This document shows positions 35,191 to 43,797 of a DNA stretch of 64,000 nt, piece by piece; positions within the stretch are counted from its first letter, which is position 1; every line of letters begins with the position of its first letter. This DNA is from G963674685 sp964591275 (GTDB lineage Bacteria > Lernaellota > Lernaellaia > JACKCT01). The stretch spans positions 8,648 through 72,647 of the forward strand of contig CAZQAE010000019.1 in assembly GCA_964591275.1 (NCBI GenBank), in the 5' to 3' direction. A program made the position numbers and the translations under genes. The notes under the pieces were generated by a model. The model was not told the origin of the DNA and did not search any database. It saw nothing but the letters and a program-made list of their open reading frames with translations.

Positions 35191-37482
35191 TTGAATCATC
35201 CCAGACGAATCATGGCAGCCACTTTTCTTATGGCGGCGTCGGTATTGTCCACGGAGATCATCCTCACGCGCGTTTTCTCCGTGCTGATGTGGTACCACTT
35301 CGCATTCCTGGCCATCAGCGTGTGCCTATTCGGCATGGGCGTCGGATCACTGGCTCTTCATATTTTCGGTCGCAAGCTTCGCAACGACGACCTGCCCTCA
35401 CACCTGGCGCTGGCCTCACTGGGCTTCATGGTATCGCAAATCCTGTGCGTGCTGATCTTGCGCCTGATGAAACTCGGCAGCTTGGACATCAGCTTTTTCT
35501 CTTTCCTTCAAATGGGTATGGTTTTTCTCATCTGCGCCGTTCCCTTCGGATTTGCCGGACTCTTTCTCGGGCTTGTCTTTTCCAGGGGTGCTGATCAAAT
35601 CGGTCGGATTTACTTTGCCGATCTCACCGGCGCCGCTCTCGGCTGCCTCCTCACATTATTTATCCTCGGTATTTTCGGGGGAGCGGCCTCACTGCTCGCG
35701 GTGGCGATTCTCGCGGGCGTTGCCGGTCTGACCGCGTGTCCAAGCTATTTTGGAAAAAATAAAAGCTTCGCACTCGGCGGCGTAATCGCTTTTTTGACGG
35801 TCGTACTTCTTGTGAACCACTTCACCGGATTTTTAATTTTCCACCACTCCAAAGGCAACGAGGAACCGAACCCGATCGCCGTGGCCTGGAACAGTTTTTC
35901 CAGAGTCATCGCTTTTGCGCGACCGGAACTGGGCGATGTCATGATGGAGATCGACGGCGTCGCGCACGCCCCGGTTACGCCATTTCACGGCGATGTCGAG
36001 GCCACGCAGGTCGAGTCGGCCAAACTGCAGCGCTTGCCTTTTGAATATCTCGACAAGCCAAAAGTTTTGATCGTCGGATCAGGCGGCGGCGAGCACATTC
36101 TGACAGCGCTGGCGGCGGGCGCCCGGCAGGTTATTGGCATTGAAATGAACCCCATCATCATTGATTGGGTAGACAACAAATTCGCCGACATCGCCGGGGG
36201 GCTTTTTCAGCAGCCGGGCGTCACGGTGGAACTGGCCGAGGGCCGATCCTTCATTGCCCGTTCAAAGGAAAAATACGACACTATCAACTTCACGCTGATC
36301 GACACTTGGGCGGCCACGGCGGCGGGCGCTTTTTCGCTGACGGAAAATTTCCTATTCACCGAGGAAGCTTTTCACGAGTACTTCGATCATTTGACCCCGA
36401 ATGGATTTCTGTCGATCAAACGATGGCGGGAACCTGAAGAATACCCCTTGCGCCTGGCGGTGCTCGGACGAAAGGTTCTCGAAGACCGCGGCGTCGAGGA
36501 CCCGGAAGAATACGTTTTTATCGCGGCCAACGAAGCCTTCGCCAACATTATCATCGCCACGCGGGAATTTGAAATAGAGGACGTTGTCAAGCTTAAAAAA
36601 CTGGCCGAGGAGTTGAACCTTGAAATCCTTTACTCCCCAAAACTCAGTGGTTCCGACAACGTTTTCCGCAACCTGCTCACAAAGGATATGTCGGAGGTCC
36701 TGGCTGAATCGGCCTACGATCTTTCCACCCCCACCGACAATCATCCATTCTTTTTCTATACGCTTCGCCTTGAGGATCTGCCCAGGACTTTCAAAATGGC
36801 CTGGGGTTCAAAAATCCGCAACCTCGGAACACTGATCCTGTTCACTCTGGCTGGAATCGTCACCATATGCGTCCTGGCTTTGCTCATCGGTCCGCTGGTT
36901 CTCATCCGGCAGCATCGCTTGCTGCTCAAAGACAATCTTCGCGCCGGTTCGTATTTCGCCCTCATCGGCGTGGGTTTCCTGACCGTCGAAATGGCGATGA
37001 TGCAATCCTTTATCCTGTTTCTCGGCCACCCGTCTTTGACCCTGGCGATTTTCCTGGCAACTCTGCTTTTTACCAGCGGCCTCGGCGCGGCCTTGTCCAG
37101 TCGCCTGGGCAAAGAACATCCTCATCGCTCCTTGATGATCGTCATCTGCGGGCTGATCGGATACACCTTGATTCTCAGCGCGGTGCAGCAGCCGATTTTC
37201 GCCTGGGCGCTCGGGTTTTCGACGGCGTTGCGATGTGGGATTACCGTGCTCATCCTGACTCCTCTGGGCCTACTCATGGGCATGCCCTTCCCATTCGGCA
37301 TTCGAGCCGTCAAGGAAGATGGAACCGTGCCCTGGATGTTCGCCATCAACTCCGCCGCATCGGTTCTTGGTTCCGTCCTGGCAATGCTTGTCGCCCTCGG
37401 GTTCGGTTTCACCGTCACGCAGGCCATCGGGTTGTTGGCTTACTTCGCGGCTCTTGTTCTTTATCCCAGTGAGGATGTTTAA
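35191..37482 (+). CDS. Membrane-integrated spermidine synthase-like protein
   Basis: The start is TTG with AAGGAG six bases upstream. The 763-residue protein has an N-terminal bundle of membrane helices (residues about 5-215), a central Rossmann methyltransferase-like domain with V-L-I-V-G-S-G-G-G-E-H and G-I-E-M-N-P (about 290-330), a D-T-W segment, and a second C-terminal bundle of membrane helices. This is the layout of bacterial membrane-bound SpeE-like proteins. Whether it makes polyamines is not known; many such proteins lack biochemical proof. It pairs with the GNAT enzyme upstream, which could suggest modification of an envelope component. Confidence 0.8.
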   Translation: MNHPRRIMAATFLMAASVLSTEIILTRVFSVLMWYHFAFLAISVCLFGMGVGSLALHIFGRKLRNDDLPSHLALASLGFMVSQILCVLILRLMKLGSLDISFFSFLQMGMVFLICAVPFGFAGLFLGLVFSRGADQIGRIYFADLTGAALGCLLTLFILGIFGGAASLLAVAILAGVAGLTACPSYFGKNKSFALGGVIAFLTVVLLVNHFTGFLIFHHSKGNEEPNPIAVAWNSFSRVIAFARPELGDVMMEIDGVAHAPVTPFHGDVEATQVESAKLQRLPFEYLDKPKVLIVGSGGGEHILTALAAGARQVIGIEMNPIIIDWVDNKFADIAGGLFQQPGVTVELAEGRSFIARSKEKYDTINFTLIDTWAATAAGAFSLTENFLFTEEAFHEYFDHLTPNGFLSIKRWREPEEYPLRLAVLGRKVLEDRGVEDPEEYVFIAANEAFANIIIATREFEIEDVVKLKKLAEELNLEILYSPKLSGSDNVFRNLLTKDMSEVLAESAYDLSTPTDNHPFFFYTLRLEDLPRTFKMAWGSKIRNLGTLILFTLAGIVTICVLALLIGPLVLIRQHRLLLKDNLRAGSYFALIGVGFLTVEMAMMQSFILFLGHPSLTLAIFLATLLFTSGLGAALSSRLGKEHPHRSLMIVICGLIGYTLILSAVQQPIFAWALGFSTALRCGITVLILTPLGLLMGMPFPFGIRAVKEDGTVPWMFAINSAASVLGSVLAMLVALGFGFTVTQAIGLLAYFAALVLYPSEDV

Positions 37483-37516
37483 CCCGGCGCCCATCGGGCC
37501 TTGGTTTCCAGGCCGC

Positions 37517-37810
37517 TTAAAAAAATTGTTCCACATTGAGCACGACAATGTGGATCGGGCGCTCGCACCCCTCCTTGACGCTGCACGCGCCGAGAAGTTT
37601 TTCTTTGAGCGATTCCACATGGTCGTCGGATACAATGGAAAACACGATGGAGCTTGCCCCCGGATGTAGTCGGGAACCCAGGCGTTTTCCATGTTCACCT
37701 TCGCCGAAAACTGTTGGAATTTCCGTGAAGCCTTTGATTTTATAATCTTCGAGCACGACTTCAACAGCGTCTCGGTATTGATCTTCAACGATAATCATTA
37801 ACATCTTCAT
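37517..37810 (-). CDS. P-II-like transporter-associated protein
   Basis: The 97-residue protein starts M-K-M-L-M-I-I-V-E-D-Q-Y-R-D-A-V-E and contains G-F-T-E-I-P-T-V-F-G-E-G-E-H-G, S-I-V-F-S-I-V, and a Cys-containing loop (G-A-C-S-V-K-E-G-C). It matches the small ferredoxin-like P-II relatives encoded beside RND efflux pumps. The ATG overlaps the RND stop by four bases. Its role in pump control or metal/ligand sensing is not established. Confidence 0.8.
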   Translation of the reverse strand: MKMLMIIVEDQYRDAVEVVLEDYKIKGFTEIPTVFGEGEHGKRLGSRLHPGASSIVFSIVSDDHVESLKEKLLGACSVKEGCERPIHIVVLNVEQFF

Positions 37811-40800
37811 GCCAGCACCTCGCTTTCCCGTTCATTTTTCACTGACAGGGCGGACTTTTTGCGAAACACATAGTACAGCAGGGGGATTACAACCAAAGTC
37901 AGGGCGGTCGAAATGGTCACACCAAAAATCAGGCTTACAGCCAGACCGGAGAAGATGGGATCCAGCAGAATCACTGCGCCGCCGATCACCAGGGCCGCGG
38001 CTGTCAGCACAATGGGGCGAAATCGAATCACGCCGGCCTTCAACACCGCTTCCTTCAGATCTGTCCCGGCTTCGATTTCCTGCTCGATAAAATCCACCAG
38101 CAAAATTGAGTTGCGGACCACAATGCCGGCCAGCGCAATAAACCCGATCATGCTGGTGGCGGTGAAAAAGGTTCCGGTCAGCCAGTGGCCGGGAACGATC
38201 CCGATCAGGGTCAGGGGAATTGGCGCCATGATTATCAAGGGAGTGGCAAAGCTTTTGAACCAGGCAACGACAAGAATGTAGATCAGGATCATGACGACGC
38301 CGAATGCGATGCCCATGTCCCGGAATACATCATGGGTGATCTGCCATTCACCGTCCCATTTTACCGTGTAGCGGTTATCTGATTCGGGCATGCCATTGAA
38401 AATCTGCTGAATTGGTTTTCCGTCGGGCGCCGCCAAAGCGGTTATCTGATCGGTGGTGTCCAAAATTCCGTACACCGGGCTTTCATCCTTGCCGGCCACT
38501 TCCCCGGTCACGTAAACCACTCGACGAAGGTCTTTGCGATAAATGAACCGGTCTTGCGTTTCACGTTTTATGGAAACAAGCTCTTTGATCGGCACAAGCC
38601 GCCCGTCAGCTCCGTGAACCTTGATCCGGGCCAGGTCTTCGGTGGAACTGCGTAATGGTTCAGAAACGCGAAGCATAATTTCCACCGGTTCCCGCTCATT
38701 GGGGGTATGAATACGACCGGCGGATTTTCCATTAAGGGCAAGCCCCAAGGTGTTTGTGATCTGTTGTGTGGTGATTCCCGAAAGTGCGGCTTTAGTTTTA
38801 TCCACAACCAGCCGGTTCTCAGGCTGAGCCGCTTCTGCGTACCAGTCGACATCCACGATTCCGTCAGTCTCCGTAAATACGTCCTTGATCTTCGCGGCCA
38901 GTTCATACTGCCCGTCAAGATCCGGCCCATAGACTTCTGCCAGCATGGTTGACCAGACCGGCGGTCCCGGCGGGACTTCGGCTACAATCGCGCTGGCTTT
39001 GTACTGCCTGGCTATCTTTTGAATTTCAGGGCGCAAGCGCTTGGCGATGTCATGGCTTTTTTCCTTACGTTCATGTTTCTCCAACAGATTGACCTGGATA
39101 TCGGCTACATTCGGGCCGCGACGTAAAAAGTAGTGGCGAACCAGTCCGTTAAAATTGATAGGACCGGAAGTGCCTGCGTATATCTGCACGTCGCGCACCA
39201 TAGGATCTTTGGCGATTCTGGCGGCGATTTCCCGTGACGCCGCAGTAGTGGTTTCGAGAGTCGTTCCCTCGTCGGTATCAATAATGACCTGAAACTCTCC
39301 CTTGTTGTCATGGGGGAGCATCTTAACTTTTGCGCTACGCGTCGCAAAAAGACCTACCGATAAAAGCAAGAGCACGATAACGCCTGCTAATGCGCCGTTT
39401 CGCACCTTGGGCTTTTCCACCAGGGGTTCCATGATCCTTCGATACAGCCGCCCGATCATACCTTCGGACTCATTTTCATGTTCGGTTTCTTCATCACTCT
39501 TTTTTCGCGAAGTGATTTGCAACAGCAAGTTGGCCAACCATGGCGTAACCATAAAGGCCACCAACAGTGAGAAAAACATGGCAGCTGATGCGTTAATGGG
39601 GATCGGACTCATATATGGGCCCATCATTCCGGAGACAAAGGCCATGGGCATCAGGGCGAAAATGACAGTGAAGGTGGCAAGAATGGTCGGATTGCCCACT
39701 TCATCCACCGCATAAGGCGTCATGACCGACAAGGGCGCCCATTTCATGCGAAAGTGCCGGTGAATATTTTCCACGACGACGATGGCGTCGTCCACGAGTA
39801 TTCCGATAGCGAAAATCAGTGCGAACAAGGTCACGCGGTTTAATGTGTATCCAAAAAAGTAGCTCGTAAAAAGTGTCAGGGCAAGGGTCACGGGAACCGC
39901 CACGGCGACCACCGCGGCCTCCCGTAGTCCCAAAAAGAGACCCATCAGGATGATCACCGCCACCGTCGCCAACGCCATATGAAAAATGAGTTCGTTCGAT
40001 TTTTCCTGGGCGGTGAATCCGTAATCCCGAGTCACTGTAACGTCGATGCCCGATACGAGCACCGTGCCCTTTAATTTTTCGACCTTTTCCTGAAGTTTTT
40101 CCGTAACCAATGTTGCGTTGGCGCCTCGACGTTTGGCCAAGGCGATTGTCACCGCCGCTTCCTCCGCAAATGGATATTTTTGCTCGACTTGGATCGAGTC
40201 GGCCTTTGTCTCAGTCGTGGCTGCGCCATGCCTGAAAAACACGTAATCGGCCAACTCGGCGGGGCCGTCGCTGATTTGGGCGACGTCCGAAAGATACACA
40301 GGGCTGCCGTTATAAACAGCAACCACGGTATTGCCCACTTGCTGCGCATCTCGAAAAAAATCGCCGACTTCAACCAGGAAATTCATTCCGCCCTTATCAA
40401 AATCACCGGCGGGTAAATTGCTGTTGTCCCTTTGCAAGGCCTGGAATATCTGGAGAGGAGAAATCATGCGCCCTTCCAATCGCCCGGGATCAATCTGGAC
40501 TCGGACCTGCCGCTTTTGCCCCCCAATGATGGTCACTTCACTGACGTCCTCGAGGGCTTTCAACTCGGTGGCGACTTCGCCGGCTACACGCCGGAGCATG
40601 AAATGATCGTATTGTTTTGAGTGAAGCGTCAGGGACATCACCGGCACATCGTCGATAGTGCGAAGCTTGATCAGCGGCGCCGAAACACCGCCGGGGATCC
40701 GGTCGCTGTTTCCGTGGAGCTTGTTGTAAACCTTAACCAAGCTGTCTTCTTCATTTTCGCCGACCTCAAACCGGGCGATAACCATGGACAGTCCGGGGCG

Positions 40801-41112
40801 GGAAACCGAATAAAGATGATCGATGCCGGGTATTTCCCACAAGAGTTTTTCCATGGGCGCTGAGACGAGTTGCTCAACCTCCTGGCTGCTGGCGCCTGGA
40901 CTTTGCACAAAAACGTCGATCATCGGCACGATAATCTGAGGTTCTTCTTCACGGGGGGTTATGATAAGCGCCAGAGCGCCCAGAAATAATGCGAATACGA
41001 TCATCAGCGGCGTGAGTTTGCTTTGTAAAAACATAGCGGAAATTCGGCCCGAAATTCCAAGCTTTTTCCGCTCATAACGATGTCTCATGATATCGGCGTT
41101 TTTTTTATCCAT
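37807..41112 (-). CDS. RND efflux transporter permease
   Basis: The 1101-residue inner-membrane pump has the complete RND form: TM1 (P-L-M-I-V-F-A-L-F-L-G-A), the first periplasmic domain with S-P-G-A-S-S-Q-E-V-E-Q-L-V, the TM4 proton-relay pair in G-I-L-V-D-D-A-I-V-V-V-E-N, the second periplasmic domain, and the repeated C-terminal bundle (F-I-A-L-A-G-I-V-V-R-N-S-I-L-L-V-D). It belongs to the AcrB/CzcA superfamily, closer to HAE-type than to heavy-metal pumps, though the substrate cannot be read. The start shares one base with the adaptor stop. It is the third gene in a TolC-adaptor-RND-PII operon. Confidence 0.94.
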   Translation of the reverse strand: MDKKNADIMRHRYERKKLGISGRISAMFLQSKLTPLMIVFALFLGALALIITPREEEPQIIVPMIDVFVQSPGASSQEVEQLVSAPMEKLLWEIPGIDHLYSVSRPGLSMVIARFEVGENEEDSLVKVYNKLHGNSDRIPGGVSAPLIKLRTIDDVPVMSLTLHSKQYDHFMLRRVAGEVATELKALEDVSEVTIIGGQKRQVRVQIDPGRLEGRMISPLQIFQALQRDNSNLPAGDFDKGGMNFLVEVGDFFRDAQQVGNTVVAVYNGSPVYLSDVAQISDGPAELADYVFFRHGAATTETKADSIQVEQKYPFAEEAAVTIALAKRRGANATLVTEKLQEKVEKLKGTVLVSGIDVTVTRDYGFTAQEKSNELIFHMALATVAVIILMGLFLGLREAAVVAVAVPVTLALTLFTSYFFGYTLNRVTLFALIFAIGILVDDAIVVVENIHRHFRMKWAPLSVMTPYAVDEVGNPTILATFTVIFALMPMAFVSGMMGPYMSPIPINASAAMFFSLLVAFMVTPWLANLLLQITSRKKSDEETEHENESEGMIGRLYRRIMEPLVEKPKVRNGALAGVIVLLLLSVGLFATRSAKVKMLPHDNKGEFQVIIDTDEGTTLETTTAASREIAARIAKDPMVRDVQIYAGTSGPINFNGLVRHYFLRRGPNVADIQVNLLEKHERKEKSHDIAKRLRPEIQKIARQYKASAIVAEVPPGPPVWSTMLAEVYGPDLDGQYELAAKIKDVFTETDGIVDVDWYAEAAQPENRLVVDKTKAALSGITTQQITNTLGLALNGKSAGRIHTPNEREPVEIMLRVSEPLRSSTEDLARIKVHGADGRLVPIKELVSIKRETQDRFIYRKDLRRVVYVTGEVAGKDESPVYGILDTTDQITALAAPDGKPIQQIFNGMPESDNRYTVKWDGEWQITHDVFRDMGIAFGVVMILIYILVVAWFKSFATPLIIMAPIPLTLIGIVPGHWLTGTFFTATSMIGFIALAGIVVRNSILLVDFIEQEIEAGTDLKEAVLKAGVIRFRPIVLTAAALVIGGAVILLDPIFSGLAVSLIFGVTISTALTLVVIPLLYYVFRKKSALSVKNERESEVLA

Positions 41113-42197
41113 TAATTCACCACCTTTGCCGGTTGTCCGTCTTTCAATGAAGCGATCTCGGAAACGACCAGTCGATCCGAGGCTTGCAATCCTGAAAGAA
41201 TTTCCTGCCGCTCGCCAAACTTTCGCCCCGGTCGAACCAAACGAAGCCGCACGACGTCGCCGGAATCAACGACATAGACGGCTGTCAGTTGCCCGTGACG
41301 CACCAAGCGATCAGCCTGGATCAGAATCGAAGGCTCCGTGCTTTGGGGGCGTGAAAACCGGGCCCGACCGAACATACCTGATCGAAGCCCCTTGGCCTCG
41401 CCCACTTTGATTCTGATGGTGTTGCTGTGTGTGCCGTCGGAAGAGGGTACAATTTCGCTGAGGCTTCCAAATATTTCCGTGGTCGCATCGCCCTGCGCAT
41501 CCAGCACCAAGGCGACCTTTTGCCCCACCGAGAGGAAATCCACGTCACGCTCATTGACGACGGTCTCAAATTCCAAATCGCTTTGCCCCTCGACGCGAAC
41601 CAAGGGACGTCCCGGCGCCACCATCTCGCCTTGTTCAATCATCGTGTCCACTACGGTCCCGTCAAAAGGCGCGAGCAAACGCGCTTCATCCAGGTAGCTT
41701 GATGCGGTGGCATAAGCGCCGCTGGCTTGTTTCACGGCGCCTTCCGCTGTCTGATAATCGAATTTTGCCTTGTCCAATTCCGCCTGGCTTGCGCTGCCGG
41801 TAAGTTTCAATTGTTCGAAACGCTCGCGATTTGTTTTCGCGATGGAAAAAGCGGCTTTCGCCTGCGCCAGGGCGCCCGAAGCCTGTTGGACCTGCCCGGC
41901 CACATCCTTTTCATCGATACGAACCAGCAGTTGGCCCCGTTTGACCTTATCTCCGGCCTTGACCTTGAGGCTTTTAACCGTTCCCATCACTTTGCTGGCC
42001 AGCGTCGATTCCCGCTGATTTTTCACACGGCCCACGGTTTCAAAAAAGGCGCCATCGCCGTTTGGAACAATCGGCTCGACCTGGACCTGCGCGCTTTCCA
42101 TCGTTTCAATAAACTCGGGCTTGTCGGATTCCGAGCATCCGAACTGGAAAGCAAGAATCGACAACATCATCATTGCAATAGCCGAATATTTTTTCAT
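41112..42197 (-). CDS. RND efflux periplasmic adaptor (membrane fusion protein), lipoprotein
   Basis: The 361-residue protein starts with a lipoprotein signal ending F-Q-F-G-C. The lipoyl/barrel-sandwich halves (S-T-L-A-S-K-V-M-G-T-V-K-S-L-K-V-K-A-G-D and later A-P-F-D-G-T-V-V) surround an Ala/Gln-rich alpha-hairpin (A-Q-A-K-A-A-F). A beta-barrel and membrane-proximal domain follow. It links the RND pump to TolC. The start overlaps the tolC-like stop by four bases and the stop overlaps the RND start by one, showing strict coupling. Confidence 0.93.
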   Translation of the reverse strand: MKKYSAIAMMMLSILAFQFGCSESDKPEFIETMESAQVQVEPIVPNGDGAFFETVGRVKNQRESTLASKVMGTVKSLKVKAGDKVKRGQLLVRIDEKDVAGQVQQASGALAQAKAAFSIAKTNRERFEQLKLTGSASQAELDKAKFDYQTAEGAVKQASGAYATASSYLDEARLLAPFDGTVVDTMIEQGEMVAPGRPLVRVEGQSDLEFETVVNERDVDFLSVGQKVALVLDAQGDATTEIFGSLSEIVPSSDGTHSNTIRIKVGEAKGLRSGMFGRARFSRPQSTEPSILIQADRLVRHGQLTAVYVVDSGDVVRLRLVRPGRKFGERQEILSGLQASDRLVVSEIASLKDGQPAKVVN

Positions 42198-43579
42198 TGC
42201 ACTTCTCCTTCTTCCACGATTTCCTCAACGCTATTTTCCGGTCCGCATTGCCTGTCCCCTATGACGTGATGCAAAGACAAGCGAGCCAGAATCAGGTCGT
42301 ACGTGGCGTTTAGTTCGTTGGTTTTGGATTCGGTCAGCGCCGTTTGCGCGTCCAGTAGATCGGCTATTTTTATCAGTCCCTGCTCAAATCTGTTGGACAT
42401 GATTTCCAGGTTTCGCTCGGCCTGTTTCACCGCGGACGATGACATTTCCAGTTTCTGCACCTGTCCTTCCAAAGTGAGATACTTCTGGCGCACATCCAGC
42501 GAGATTCCTTCTTTCATGCTCCGTAGCCGAGTCTTGGCCGCCTTGGCCTGGTAAACTGCGGCGCCGGTTTTGGAAATATCCCTGCCGCCGGAAAACACTT
42601 CCCACTGCGCGGCGGCCATCACGGTCCAGTCCTCAGCCTGATCGCCGAAGAGTTTGTCTTCGTCGTGAAAATTGTATTCGGCTTTGAGTCCCAGAGTCGG
42701 GATCCACCCGGTGGCCGCCATAAATACCTGGGACTCGGCCACGTCCACCTTTCGATCCATGGCCGCAAGATCCTGGCGCTGCTCCAAAGATTTGCTCAGC
42801 AAGTCGTCCAATGATGGCAGGGCGCAGTCGACATTGACCGGAGCCTGTAGTTCCCAGTTCCGGGATTGTTGCTCACCCATAAGGTAATTCAATTGGGCCA
42901 TGGCCAGCCGTGATCTGTTTTTGGATTCCACGTTCGCCACCTGGGCTTTGGCCAGATAAACATCCGCCTGCAAAGCATCGCTTTCCAGAGCAAGCCCGCT
43001 TTGGAAATAGTCCCAGGCCGTTTTGCGATGTCGCTGCATGGTGGAAATCACCATATCGGTCAGGATCACAAACTGACGAGCGCGAAGCACGTTGTAATAG
43101 GAATCCGCGACCTCAAATTCAACATTGAGACGCTGCCGTTTTTCAGTGAATTGCGCGGCCTTATACATTTTGGAAGCCTGGTAAATCCCGGTGATGATCT
43201 TTCCTCCGGCAAATACAGGCTGCTCCAGTTCGAGGCGCGTGATATAATCTTTGGCCTTGTCCGGCTCATTGGGGTCGCTCATCTGAAATTCCGCCAGAGA
43301 GAAGGTCCCCTGATTCAGCGAAGTGCCAAAAGCCGCCACCGGGTTATTGGATTCCATGTAGATTTCCTGAAGCTTCACGGTGGGCAGATAATTTCCCGCC
43401 GCCTCGGAAACTCCAAAGGCCGCCGCTTTTTTATCAAAGCCGGCAGCAACAATGTCCCGGTTGGTTGATAAGGCATTTTTGACCGCCTGTTCCATCGTCA
43501 GTTCCGATTGCGCCGCAACGGGAACCGCCAAAACCAATAGAAGAAATGTTGTCCAAATTGAAAATATACTTTTTGCCAT
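42194..43579 (-). CDS. TolC family outer-membrane efflux protein
   Basis: The 461-residue protein has a cleavable signal (ending V-A-A/Q), then two long helical repeats typical of TolC (E-Q-A-V-K-N-A-L-S-T-N-R-D-I; Q-F-V-I-L-T; L-E-Q-R-Q-D-L-A-A-M-D; A-L-T-E-S-K-T-N-E-L-N-A-T-Y-D). It forms the outer-membrane channel of the pump encoded downstream. GGAGGG stands seven bases before the ATG. It is the first gene of the operon, so the operators at 43710-43759 probably control all four genes. Confidence 0.93.
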   Translation of the reverse strand: MAKSIFSIWTTFLLLVLAVPVAAQSELTMEQAVKNALSTNRDIVAAGFDKKAAAFGVSEAAGNYLPTVKLQEIYMESNNPVAAFGTSLNQGTFSLAEFQMSDPNEPDKAKDYITRLELEQPVFAGGKIITGIYQASKMYKAAQFTEKRQRLNVEFEVADSYYNVLRARQFVILTDMVISTMQRHRKTAWDYFQSGLALESDALQADVYLAKAQVANVESKNRSRLAMAQLNYLMGEQQSRNWELQAPVNVDCALPSLDDLLSKSLEQRQDLAAMDRKVDVAESQVFMAATGWIPTLGLKAEYNFHDEDKLFGDQAEDWTVMAAAQWEVFSGGRDISKTGAAVYQAKAAKTRLRSMKEGISLDVRQKYLTLEGQVQKLEMSSSAVKQAERNLEIMSNRFEQGLIKIADLLDAQTALTESKTNELNATYDLILARLSLHHVIGDRQCGPENSVEEIVEEGEVQ

Positions 43580-43619
43580 GTTTCACCCTCCAGGCATTGC
43601 CCATGTCCCGGTCTATATC

Positions 43620-43636
43620 CCATCAATCGTGCCAAT
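43620..43636 (-). promoter_or_regulatory. Candidate sigma-54 promoter of the efflux operon
   Basis: On the minus strand TTGGCACG gives a perfect -24 box (GG at 43633-43632). Ten bases on, the -12 position reads GG where GC is expected, so the match is only partial. A start about 12 bases further would leave a leader of about 30 bases before the tolC-like ATG. The location below a tandem operator and next to a sigma-54 activator gene supports it. Confidence 0.45.
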
Positions 43637-43709
43637 AACTTGAAACATCTCCATATTGCTGTATTCATTGACTATTATGGAATTTACAACATTGGAGGAA
43701 GGTCAAGAA

Positions 43710-43759
43710 CGAAACGTATTGCGACGCTGCGTTTCGAGTAATTGAAACGCAATGTTTCA
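43710..43759. promoter_or_regulatory. Operator cluster of GAAAC/GTTTC half-sites, likely activator binding site
   Basis: Four half-sites lie in 50 bases: GAAACG (43711-43716), CGTTTC (43730-43735), GAAACG (43744-43749) and GTTTC (43754-43758). They form three inverted repeats. The best, TGAAACGCAATGTTTCA (43743-43759), has a 6-base arm on each side of five bases, the form seen in upstream activating sites of sigma-54 enhancer-binding proteins. The distance to the candidate -24 box is about 110 bases, normal for such sites. Confidence 0.65.
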
Positions 43760-43797
43760 TTTTGTTAAGCGATTGTTTTACTTAAGGGGTTGAAATG

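Noticed and set aside
37497..37514. Hairpin GGCCT/AGGCC between the convergent genes at 37482 and 37517
   Set aside because: The stem is only five base pairs and no T run follows on either strand in the right direction, so I do not call a terminator.
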